From NCBI GenBank assembly GCA_032164295.1, contig JAJHTX010000007.1, positions 1,524,501 through 1,588,500 of the forward strand: a stretch of 64,000 nucleotides of DNA, read 5' to 3'. The DNA comes from Inonotus obliquus. Its lineage: Eukaryota; Basidiomycota; Agaricomycetes; Hymenochaetales; Hymenochaetaceae. Position numbers and translations under genes: made by a program. Positions 10,300-20,535 of this stretch are shown one piece after another; the first letter of the stretch is position 1; every line of letters begins with the position of its first letter. The notes below the pieces were generated by a model that saw nothing but the letters and a program-made list of their open reading frames with translations, did not search any database and was not told where the DNA came from.

Positions 10300-12630
10300 G
10301 CACTGTCTTTGACGTTGGTCTGTGCACACTTAATGTCATAGATAGTCTTGCGGTCCAATACAGTATAAAAGGAGTAGAGCCTACCTTAGTCATCTTGGCT
10401 TTGGTATCTCCTCTATCTCCCGGTGTTAAGTCAAACTTGGTGTGCTGTCCTTCTAAGTGGAGGTCGGCAACGTCCAATTCCAACTCACGTGTTCCCACGG
10501 TTTTGGCCAAGTGTTCCATACGTCGGAGTTTCAACTGCATTTACAACAAACAAAAAATTCTTATAACTTGCTTTCCAGCCCATAGACTGCTCTAAATTTT
10601 TGTACAAGGTAATCATGCATATATAAGAACACTTCTATGGTTTTTGTTTCTTGAGATATCTCAATTTGCTAGAAATAAAGCATTCAATTTAGGCAGGAGG
10701 AGCAAAATCAAAATTCTGGTCCCATTTCCCTGTACCCTAGCTTTGACCTGATTTAACCTCTGGTTAGCAGCAGCCTAATCTATTTTCTTCGCTACTACTC
10801 TCTTTGCTGCAACTGAGTAAAGGCATAGCCCAACAGTAAACCAGTGCTGTTAGCTGTTGCTGATAGGACCTACAAAACAGAATGAATGGCGTGGTGGTGA
10901 AGATGTCTCTGCTCGTCATTCGCCCGTCCGCCTGCTGGTCGCCCTCTCATCACCCACTCTTTGCCCGCTGGTCGCCTGCTCAATATCCCTTCGAATGAAA
11001 TTTAGAATATTGACTTTGACAATATTCTTATCTATATTTGAAATTTCAGCAAATTAGATATCTTGACCTATATTAAAATTATCAGTAAAGCAATATTTAA
11101 AATATTGATTTACATATTATAATCCGACCGATATTTAAAATAACCTTAGACCGGTGAAGAGAACTACGTGCGGCTGAGCTCGGTATCGAGCCCGGTATCC
11201 CATTCTACGCTTATCCCATGCTACGGTACTGTCCCATCTACACCTTCCAGTATCTACCAGCACACCCAGAGAAACTGCCGGTCCCATTTCTCGAAGTACC
11301 GAATGCCGAGAGTACCGGTACCGAGCGCCAAGAAACCCGGTACCGAGAATACCGAGAGTACCGAGTGCCGAGAAACCCGGTACCAAGACAAATTGACTAT
11401 TCGACATGCTCTCATGACATGGATCAGACGTCTCCCTCTCTGGTATTCATTCCTGATGGTTGGACTATGCATGCTGGTTCTTTGGGAAGGCTCAGGGTCA
11501 GTGTCCATTAAGGTTTTCAGGTCCGGTACCACCAGGAACGTGTCGGTATCAATCAGCAGGGGTGCAGATCTCTTGTCCTGAGGACTTTTCATCCAGGGGT
11601 ACTATATGCTACATTTTCATTGGTATCTTGTCCTCCCTAACCCTTTCTTGTTGTCCTCCTGATGGCGCTGCAATGTTCACTTTCCTTGTTACAATTTTCT
11701 TCAGACTTTTCTTTGTTTTGATCTTTCTTTCTACTTTCTCCTTTTGGATTTATGAGCTAACTACGGTACAGTAGTATAAATATCTCCTCCTGTACGTAGT
11801 AGCTCTCCAGGTAATCTTAGGAGCTAGCCTCTAACGTGAGGGCTCGGGTTTCCTCACCCCCTTCTCAGTTCCGTCTCAGTCTCATCTCAAGCTTCGTCCC
11901 AATCCCATCCCAGTTCCATCTCAAGTGAACCTTCGGAGTTAGCCTCCCGTGTGAGGGCTCAGGTTTGCTTCCCAGTCCAGTCGACACCTTCAGCCACCAG
12001 TCAACCTCATTCAGTCCCTTGCTATACCATCCCGTGCTAGCTGTTTTCCTGCAGTACCGACCTATACCGACGTTTTTCCCACGGTACCGACATTTTGTTA
12101 ACCTTTGCATTCTGCACGTCACCCTTTTGTTTCTGTACTGATCTTCTTGTTTGACAACATACCTTCACGTACCGACCCCTTTCTTTCTGTACCGACCTGT
12201 ACCGAGGTTTTTCCCACGGTATTAGACTCTTGTTTTGCTACGTTCTCTCTCATACCGACCTATACCGAAGTTTTTCCCACGTTCAAAACTGTCCTTTTCA
12301 TACCAGAATCATATACTCTTTGCTTCTGGCCCATCCATTCACTCCCCCTTTTCATAGACAACAAGTACCGTGACCGTACTGGTTAAGTACCGGCACATAT
12401 TAGCCCTCCCCCACTTAAAACCATACACCCCTCGTCTCGCACATTTACCGGTATCCTTATTGATATTTAAAACTTCGTCATGTGAAAAATATTTTAAATA
12501 TCGGCTCAGTCGGTATGCTTATTGATACTTAAAATAAATGCTCGAAAAATACTTTAAATACAATCCCCGCTGATATCCTATTTTGCCCGCTGTGACGGCC
12601 AATACGGCATACGGTCATGTGATAGTGATC
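10300..12630. repeat. degenerate repeat DNA, LTR-like remnants, ACCGAG-type simple repeats
   Basis: No gene seen. 11280-11390 is an imperfect array of ACCGAG/GTACCGAG words. 11760-11800 has TATA-like GTATAAATATC, followed by two similar blocks at about 11830-11960 (GAGCTAGCCTC...GTGAGGGCTC and GTTAGCCTCCCGTGTGAGGGCTC), which looks like LTR debris. 12040-12390 repeats TACCGACCTATACCGA-type words. 11000-11140 and 12450-12570 are AT-rich with repeated ATATTTAAAAT motifs. Confidence 0.5.
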
Positions 12631-12639
12631 AGCTGCGCG

Positions 12640-13790
12640 ATCAGTTCGTGCTGCAGCTCCTTGTTCTCTCCCACATGCTGCTATCTTCTCGTTGGCATGT
12701 CCGCAAGGCTAGGGTCACTGTGAATGCTCTCAACAGGTAAGTAATAGCTTTTCTATTGAACAGCATGGACATTGTTTTACTGATATTACTCCACATTGAA
12801 GATCATGTATCCATCACGTCGCGTTCGCATCATTATCTCTCTGGTCATCCTGATCGCACGTTGCAGACCCGGTGTTTGGTAGTAAGAGGTGTTGGTATAC
12901 GTGGTTGGAATGTGCGTACTCACATCACACAGTCCACATGAAGTGGATGCTTATAGCATATTGCGTTGCAGAACATGAGTCTTGGAGAGACACAATGCAA
13001 GTTGCAATGCAGAACATGAGCCACAGTCGAAAAGCGATGCACTTCGTCACTATCTTAAGGAACTACCACCCGACTCACCTTCCTTTCTTCGAAAAGGTCT
13101 TACTGCTGCACAATGCAAACTCTCAGACTACTTCACTCTTTTCAATACCTCGCCATTCTTTATGTGGGCTGCCCGTGAGTCTAACTGACCCTTCTGCTTG
13201 CTCTAATTGATACTTATCTTAATAATTAGTCATTGAAGACTCAAGGTCATCATTTGAACATCGCTTTGCAGATCGGTATCCTTCAAGTACTTCGGCAAAG
13301 GACCAGAGCCATCGAAACATTGTAATCGCTAAGGGTGCAAATATGGATACTGTCCAAAACGATGATGCTCTATCCCCGTCCAAGAGCATGATATTTGATT
13401 TTATGGTAGGTTATGGCAGTGAGGAGGATACTAGTCCATTAGACGAACTCGACACTTACTTCAGTATGAAACGCGAAAAGTCTTGGGATGCTGGAGAACC
13501 AATTCCATGGTGGTCCGCACGCCGTACTCAGTTTCTGTACTTGTCAAAGTTTGCGTGAGATCCATGCCATTCCAGGTGAGTCGAAAACGTTCTTCTTGAC
13601 ATAATAGTATGTAGAATATGTAATTGATGATCTTTGCAGGCTCCTCGGTCGCCGTCGAACGTGTATTCTCAGGAGGCAGATACTATTGCACTCCGTCGTG
13701 CCCGTTTGGGGTCAGAGACCATCACAGCACTTGTGCTGGTGAAACAACGGCTACGTTCGAAAGACAGATCGCACACTTCTTAAAGTATCT
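12640..13790 (+). mobile_element. hAT-family transposase remnant, frameshifted
   Basis: The translated pieces match the C-terminal half of fungal hAT transposases. KSDALRHYLKELPPDSP lies near 13033-13083 and SDYFTLFNTSPFFMWAA near 13125-13180. The dimerisation region follows: DELDTYF and WWSARRTQF at 13440-13540, then, across a clean intron (13576-13639), SSVAVERVFSGG at 13641-13676 and ALRRARLGSETITALVLVKQRL up to about 13770. The block is broken by small deletions: about 2 nt near 13553, which brings in a TGA, and about 2 nt near 13680 inside the SGGRDTI motif. The N-terminal BED-type region was not found, so this is a dead, 5'-truncated element. Confidence 0.8.
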
Positions 13791-13819
13791 CTCTCTTATT
13801 TCTTCTTATTATATTGTGT

Positions 13820-13985
13820 ACTTCCTTCTTGGTGTCGTATATACGGCGTATTGCCGTATACTCCCGGTGCGTTTCCGTAGCTCACCCCAAAATAAAAAAT
13901 ACGGAGCGTAAAGCACGGATCGTAACACGTACTGTGTCTTGTCTTTACGCACGTATCTGTATACGTACGCTGCGGAACCCTAGTT
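13820..13985. mobile_element. non-coding right end of the hAT element with terminal repeat
   Basis: This stretch is rich in TACGG/CCGTA words, like the MITE interior at 31.5 kb, and ends GCGGAACCCTA. Inverted, that is TAGGGTTCCGC, a close relative of the TAGGGC(A/T)CCG termini at 6095 and 31498. It sits just upstream of the left duplicated block. Confidence 0.5.
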
Positions 13986-14182
13986 CCTAGTCCTTCGTGC
14001 CACAAGGCGCCACAGAGTCGACTCTCGAGGAGCGACCAGAACGCCACGCAAGTCATACTCTCATCAACCATTATTTCTTACTGTGGCGTCGAACTATTTT
14101 GTGGATCGCGAATCAGCTTTGCAGAATAGAATACCTGCAATACTGCTTACTCAGCGAGCAAGCAAAGTCCTTTGGGATTTCT

Positions 14183-14189
14183 TATAAAG
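14183..14189 (+). promoter_or_regulatory. TATA box of family member 2
   Basis: TATAAAG about 180 nt before the first coding exon identified. It is conserved in position with TATAAT at 17903 in the duplicate copy. Confidence 0.45.
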
Positions 14190-14361
14190 GAGGAAGGTCA
14201 TCAGTAGCAAACGAACCATCAATTCAATCAATTACTCGTCGTCTCACTCGATCAACAGTTCCACACAGAGTAAGGAAGAAAAGATGTGAGGTAAGCACTT
14301 GTCTCCAACTCGATACATCAGTACAATCGAACCACGACTCACACCACTTCGTCCCCTCCAG

Positions 14362-15004
14362 TCTCAAACGAAACCTCGAGGTATCCTAAAGCGCGTTCTG
14401 ACCTCCTTCACATCTAGGTCTTCAAATAAGAGTTTCATACCTTGTAAGTACATCGCTTCGTACTTCCCCCATTCTACAACCCCATCTCAAAGAATTCAAT
14501 CTCTAATCGTCATTACACATTTTGCAATAAAACAGGGAAGGATAATAAGGGAAATGATACCAGTTTCACGTATAAGATCGAAGACATTGTAGTTGGAGAA
14601 CGTTAGTCTGGATCCGAGTTATGAATACATCATCATTACCTGATGCACGACTGATCTTACTTGCTAACATATTATGATAAGTCTATTTAAATAGAAGTCC
14701 ATTACACGATTTCGACGGTAAAACCAGAAATGAGGTTGAAATTAAGATCAAAGAGTATACAAGAGGGAAAATGCTTCCCGGAGATGAAGGGAAGTTCACG
14801 TCTAAGATCGAAGAGCTTAAACGTGGACAAGGTAAGCCTGAATCCGAGTCATGAATACACCATCATTTTCCTGACATACAACTGATCTTAATTGCTAACA
14901 TGTTATGATAAGTCCAATACGAGGGAAGACGAACATACACGACCAACCCTAGCACCAAGCCTGAGGTTATGAAGGAAATTGAACGGTATATGAAAGGCCG
15001 ATAG
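14362..15004 (+). CDS. exon-repeat family protein, two-unit member (family member 2), 5' end unresolved
   Basis: Exons that join in frame: 14362-14380, 14418-14443, 14536-14601, 14682-14831 and 14913-15004 (stop TAG). The protein holds two units: FTYKIEDIVVGE|LYLN...FDGKT...IKIKEY and FTSKIEELKRGQ|VQYEG...VMKEIERYMK. Each unit has a phase-1 intron at the same internal position (bars). No in-frame ATG lies upstream: the first exon (to about 14291) reads ATG TGA before its donor, so the start is unknown or lost. The stop lies one exon earlier than in the right copy (18078-18861): a TAG replaces a sense codon there. TATA box at 14183. Function unknown. Confidence 0.5.
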
Positions 15005-16312
15005 GTCAAAGAACGTACGTACCACCACTTACACCATGGATGATAACAACTTACATCCTATGTTGATAATGAACGCATCTCTGGCTCCGAATAGCTCCAA
15101 GGTTCAAACAAGTGTCATTGAGAATGATGATTGATAGTATACATGTAACTAGATCATAATGACCTTTTACTAGTATATCAATAGTTGACCGTGGATCCTT
15201 TTGATAAAGTATCATGCCAATACTAGTGGGCAAATCCTCGATCTTGTTTCATGTGTTGCGCCCATTCTATCCATCCATGTGTCCGTCTCCCTTGTCTAGC
15301 CTAGAAGCCAGAGTGAATTGTTCCGAGTCGGCTTGTTTCCATACATGTATGTAAGAGTAAGAAAGAGCAGCCGCGACACAAACACGAAGAAATCATGTCT
15401 AGTCTTAACTTGATCCCAATCATTAGCTTTGTTAACATCATCGCATCGCATTGTTCTGTCCTATCGTGTTCGCGGGAAACGTCTTCGCTTTGCAATATCA
15501 ATATCGACGCGAGTATGAATTCCTTCACTGACTAAATGTACATGTGCACGCCAACGAAGATGAAGACAGTTCATTGTATCCCAAAACAAGCCGATGCAGA
15601 TCCGAGAATGCGAAGATACGCAGATTCGCAGCTCCGGATCAATCTTCAAACCTCAACCTCAAAGCCGGTCTTATAAAAGAGAGTCGAAGAAGCATCTCTC
15701 GGTCACATTACAGTAAGATCCCAGCGAATCCCAAAGAGAATCCCAAAGTAATTCAATCACATATCACATGGTTAACGGTCAACGGCAACCAACTTGTACT
15801 GGTCGTATTCAACTCAGAACGAACGCACTAGAATCCCAGAAGCCAGTCCAACAGTGGGAAGCTTCCAAGAAGATTCGGACACCAACGAGGGAATCGGCCT
15901 TACAGACCAAGAAATCTCAAATAGCGCAAACGAAGGAAGGGAGAACGAGGAGGTAAGATGAGGAAGTGAAGAGGAGAGGAAAGGAGGGAAGTGGAAGAAC
16001 ATAATTGGGGGAAAATACGAGAACGGATGACTAATTCTACGAATATCAGTGATGTGTCAGAGGATGAAAAAGGGAAGGGAATGGCAGATGCAACATTCGG
16101 TTCAATCAGAAGGAAGTGCAGAGGACCAAGAAAGATCGAGGAAAGAGTCGAAAGGCGTAAAAAGACTATTGGAAGGAATAAAGAGAAGAGAAAGGTAGGA
16201 ATCAATGGATCGGAAGTAAGCTTCTAGCACAGAGAAAAGAGGAGTCCTAGGAAAGACTGAACAAAGAAAGCGAATCAAGAAACACGAAACCGATATCTCC
16301 AGAAAATGAGGT
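15005..16312. other. intergenic part of the duplicated block; no gene seen
   Basis: Purine-rich DNA with short antisense open frames (for example 15900-16205) of low complexity. It corresponds to 18862-20535 in the right copy. No supported gene. Confidence 0.45.
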
Positions 16313-16716
16313 TCAACTCTCCTCCGCAGGCACAGGCAGCGCAACAACAACAACACATGCAGCAACGCAAAGCAATGCGGCAAGACATGCTGCTCGCACA
16401 ACAATCTCCCATTGCGCTCGTGCCACCACGGGAGCAAGTACACGGGTCACAGGTCCAAACGCAGGAATGCGCGACTCAAGCGCACAGCGCGTCTGCCAGG
16501 CCCCGCCACTTGCCCGAGAACCGAGGATCTTGCCCTCAGACTCTTTGGTGTGATAGTAAGGCGAAAGATTATCGAAAGTGTTGTATGATGATGAGGGAGT
16601 ATGGTGTCGAGGATGGAAGAGCCAGAAGAGAAAAGAAGAGAGGTAGATGCGACCTCGCCAACTTCTTCTTCGTCGACCAGAATTCAAAAGCACGGCATCA
16701 ATTCTGGAGCCGTTAT
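16313..16716 (-). pseudogene. truncated 3' end of the RAX1-like gene
   Basis: The minus strand repeats the last part of the intact gene at 20536-22916, including the final transmembrane segment (AQWEIVVRAACLAALLC) and the stop at 16313. Homology stops near 16716, where the sequence switches to family member 3. With no RGS domain, no upstream exon and no promoter this is a fragment left by the segmental duplication. Confidence 0.85.
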
Positions 16717-16719
16717 CAA

Positions 16720-17012
16720 CAGGTAAACCCAGAACAAGTAACGTTCGCAGAGGCTAGGCAACGTAAGTGCGCTCTCACGGTCAGTAATACACCAGGAATG
16801 CCCTTTTCCTTTAGACGAGATCGTGGAGGAACCACAGTCAGACCCGGATGACGAACCTGTTTGGAAAGGAGAAAGTGAGTCCAAGTCAGCATTGCGCATC
16901 ACTTTGACTGTGACTTGCGTCTGGCAACATGGGGTTCAAAATAGAATGCTGTGGGTCCACCGAAGAAATGGTCGATAGAGAAATCCAAGAAGAGCTTACG
17001 GCATTAGTTTGA
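16720..17012 (+). pseudogene. exon-repeat family fragment (family member 3)
   Basis: Three exon-like pieces with family-type splice sites: up to 16762, 16815-16874 and 16945-17012. The introns resemble those of family member 1 (AACGTAAGTGCGCTCT...CCTTTTCCTTTAG and GTGAGTCCAAGTCAGCATTG...AAATAG). The spliced frame reads HEIVEEPQSDPDDEPVWKGE|KCCGSTEE...IQEELTALV and stops at 17010. The aromatic-x-x-I-E start is degraded and no start codon is seen. Probably a remnant fused to the end of the duplicated block. Confidence 0.4.
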
Positions 17013-17660
17013 CCCTCTGGAACTTAGAGTTCCAGATTCTCCGAGAAGTCCACAGGGGGATTCCCAAATACTGAGAGACTCGGACACTGAGTCATGCTGG
17101 TGCCAAAGTGTCCAGTCAACATACTTAATAATCCCACAGCCGTCCGTCAGTGTGCCAGTACTGTGATAGAGTACTACCAAAGGAGCCTCGAGTCTTCACT
17201 TCTGCCAGCTGGGCTCCATCCTACAATATACGAATCCATTCCGCTGCGGCCGATGCAGATCAAGGGCGAGGGCAAAAAATGATGCTCGATTGATGCTCTT
17301 GTCAGAGTTTCGCGACAAAGCGTACAGACGAGACAGATCGAGGTGGAGGATTCCAGATGAGCATTGCTCCCATAAGCCGTGGCGAGTGCATTCTGCTGAA
17401 CAGCGAGGTGCATAAACATCTCGGAGTTTGCCGTCAGCTAGTACTACCCACATATGGCATCAGCAATTCCCACAGGGTCCTCGACGACCAGTATTCTTTC
17501 GAATTTTGCGAATGTATTCTATTCTCTTCTCTCTCCTTGGCCACCTCCTATGATGATGGTCGACCTTGCATACCACGCACACACTATCATGTCCTTACCT
17601 GAGGATACGGATACCACAACCCTTCTGATCAGATGTAATCAAGTTTGCAGTATCAATTGC
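17013..17660. other. no gene seen
   Basis: Short unsupported frames only, between the end of the left duplicated block with its family fragment and the start of the right block. Confidence 0.4.
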
Positions 17661-17902
17661 TGTTCCAAGTCCTTGGTGCCACAGAGTGCCACAGAGTCGG
17701 CTCTCAAGAGCGACCAAGACGCCATTGTTTTGCGGATTACGAAACAACTTCACAGAATACCTGCAATACAGCTTACTCAGCGAGCAAGTAACCAAGCCTA
17801 TCTTGTTGTGGCGTTGGGTAACTTTGTGAATCACAAGACAGCTTTGCAGAATACCTGCAATACTGCTTACTCAGCGAGCAAGCAAAGTCCTCTGCGATTT
17901 CT

Positions 17903-17908
17903 TATAAT
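17903..17908 (+). promoter_or_regulatory. TATA-like box of family member 4
   Basis: TATAAT in CTTATAATGG, aligned with TATAAAG at 14183 in the left copy. Confidence 0.4.
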
Positions 17909-18077
17909 GGAGGGAGGTCATCAGTAGCAAACGAACCATCAATTCAATCAATTACTCGTTGTCTCACTCGATCAACAGTTCCACACAGAGTAAAGGAAAG
18001 AAAACATGTGAGGTAAGCACTTGCTTCCAACTCGATAGATCAATGAACCACGACTCACACCACCTCTTCCGCTCCAG

Positions 18078-18861
18078 TCTCAAACAAAACATCGACCAAA
18101 CTCGAGGTACCCTAATGCACGATCTGACCTCCTTTCTGATCTAGGTCTTCAGGGAATGGTTTCATACCTTGTAAGTACATCGTTTCGTACTTCCCCTATT
18201 CTACAATCCCCTTTCGAAGTATTCAATCTCTAATCGTCATTTTACATTTTGCCACAATAAAACAGGGAAGGACAGAGGAAAGTATACCGGTTTCACGTAC
18301 AGTATTGTGAGGGCTGTACGTGTAGAACGTAAGCCTGAATTTGAATGAATACACCATCATTTCCTGGCACAGGACTGATCTTACTTGCTAACATGTTATG
18401 ATAAGTCTATCGTGATGGAATTTTCTTACACAAATTCGACGATACAACCAAGTCAGGGGTTAGAGAACAGATCAACAATTATAAAAGAGAAAATCGCGGA
18501 GATGAAGGACAGTACACAACTGAGTTTGAAGAGCCCGTATTTGTTGGACAAGGTAAGCCTGAATCCGAGTTATAAATACACCATCACTTTCCTGGCATAA
18601 TGACTGATCTTATTTGCTAACATTTTACGATAAGTCAGAAAAGGGAAAACTCTCCTTGACACATTTGAGCAGAGTTCCAGAGATGGTGCAAAGGGGGATA
18701 TCGACGCTTATGTAAAAAATATAATTGCTGAAAAGAAGTACGTACCACCGTTCACACCATGAATGATAGCAACTTACATCCTATGTTACACTGCGCCGGC
18801 GGTGATGAATGCATCTCTGGCTCCGTATAGATCGGAGAAGGACAAGAGCGTGAAACGATAA
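18078..18861 (+). CDS. exon-repeat family protein, two-unit member (family member 4), 5' end unresolved
   Basis: Exons 18078-18106, 18145-18170, 18266-18328, 18406-18552, 18635-18737 and 18831-18861 (TAA) join in a single frame. A further exon ending at 18012 can be added in frame (reading ...SKGKKTCE), but no ATG was found upstream. The units read FTYSIVRAVRVE|LYRDG...FDDTT and YTTEFEEPVFVGQ|VRKGK...DIDAYVKNI, and the tail is Lys-rich (KKSEKDKSVKR). The exon bearing the stop is absent from copy 2, where a TAG occurs earlier. Exon sizes match copy 2 within a few codons (26/26, 66/63, 150/147). The two introns before units share AAGCCTGAAT...GATAAG with each other and with copy 2. Confidence 0.55.
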
Positions 18862-20535
18862 TCTATTATATACGTATCACTAGTTAACCGTGGAGCCTCT
18901 GAATAAACCGATCCTCGATCTCGTCTCCTTCCCTTCCTCTAGATTTACTCTTACCCAATACCTACGGATAGCGGTACCGATATCAACGTGTTGCCGTTGC
19001 CTCCGTTTCGTCCATCCACCGTGTTCTAGAAAGGAACCAGAGTCAGAGTGAAATTGTTCCGTGTTCTATGTTCCGAGTTCGGGTTGTCTCTATCCGTACG
19101 TGTATGTACTATGTAAGAGTAAGAAAGAATAACCGCGATACATACATATAAACACGAGGGAATTCGGAATTATATGCATGTCTAGCCTACAATCTTAACT
19201 TACTGCATATCAATCCCAATCATTAACTTTGTAAACATCATCGCATTGTATCACCTGCATCGTATCGTATCATCCTATCGTCCCATTCGCGGGATTCGCG
19301 GGATTCGAGGGAACTTCATGCTTAAACTTATACCTATACTTCCAACCTTCCAACCTTCCAACACGCGTACTAGTATTGCACGATTTCAATATGAATATGA
19401 ATATGAATATCAACACGAGTAGCGAGTATGAATCCCTTCCTTCCGAGTGCATGTACGTGCAGACACACGCATACACGCATTACGCATACACGTATTATGC
19501 ATTTGCACGCCAATGAGATGAAGATAAAAATCATCCACTCATCTCTAATCTAATCCATACCGTATCATATCACATCATTGCATCCAACTACCAAAACCCA
19601 AAACAAGCAGATTCGCAGATCCGCAGATCCGCAAGTACGCGTATACGCAGAATTCGCAAATAACAATTCGCAGCTCCGGATCAATCTTCAACCCTCAACA
19701 CCCGAAAACCGGTACTATAAAAAACGATCGAAGAGGCTCAGGCTTCCTCGGTCACATTAGATCCCAGCACGAACGCTGCGAACCTCAAAAGGAATTTCAA
19801 TCTCAATCAGAATCGCATATCACATATCACATGGTCAACGGTCAACGGCGAACTCTCCAACCAACTGGTACCCGTACTGGTACTGGCGGTACTCAACTCA
19901 AACTCAGATTGAACGCACTAGAATCCCAGAATCCCAGAATCCAGCAATCCAGGTTTAACAATTTAACAGCAGGAAGGCTTCCAAGATAAATTCGGACACC
20001 AACGTGAACGTGTGTGTGAATCGGTCATACAGACCAGGAAAGCTCAAAACAGCCCAAACAAAGGAAGGGAGAGCGAGGAGATAGGATCTGGAAGTCAGGA
20101 AGTCAGGAAGTCAGGAAGTCAGGAAGTGAAAGACTAGTGTGAAAGACTAGACGAAAGGAGGGAAGTTGGAAGTGGAAGTACATAATTGGGAGAAAAAAAA
20201 TACGAGAATGAATGACTAATTCTACGAGTATCAGTAATGTGTCAGAGGACGAAAAAGGAAGAGGGAAGAGGAAAGAGGAAAGAGGAAATGACGGATACAA
20301 CATTTGATTTGATCAGAAAAAAAGTGCAGAGGGCCAAGAAAATCGAGGAAAGGCGAAAGGCGAAAAAAGACAATCGGAAAGAATAAAGAGAAGAATAACC
20401 GGGGAAAAAGTAGGGAAAGACAGAGATCGTGAGTAAGTTTTTGACACAAAAAGAAATCCTAGCAAAGACTGAACAAAGAAGGCGAAACAAAAGAGGATCA
20501 AGAAACACGAAACCGATAACTCCAGAAAATGAGGT
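18862..20535. other. intergenic, simple-sequence rich
   Basis: Between convergent genes. It holds (ATATGA)n-like sequence near 19385-19412, alternating GCATACAC words near 19465-19500, and a purine-rich antisense tract. No supported gene. Confidence 0.5.
20090..20128. repeat. tandem octamer array GGAAGTCA
   Basis: About five consecutive GGAAGTCA units. The left duplicate has only a single related GGAAGTGA near this position, so the array expanded (or contracted) after the duplication. Confidence 0.8.

Larger units (their letters stand above)
13985..16720. repeat. segmental duplication, left copy
   Basis: Collinear with 17661-20966. Shared landmarks in order: GCCACAGAGTCG, a TATA-box region (CTTATAAAGGAGG at 14181), the exon-repeat gene, a downstream tract ending in a GTAAGAGTAAGAAAGA stretch, and the 3' end of a RAX1-like gene in antisense. 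This copy lacks the rest of the RAX1-like gene, so it is the derived or truncated one. Confidence 0.8.

Noticed and set aside
7035..12630. A complete LTR retrotransposon
   Set aside because: No gag, protease, reverse transcriptase or integrase motif in any frame, and no matching LTR pair bounded by TG/CA with a target duplication.
13997..14389. Open frame upstream of family member 2 as its true N-terminus
   Set aside because: The frame runs through the conserved intron donor and acceptor sites shared with the duplicate copy, so it is read-through of introns.
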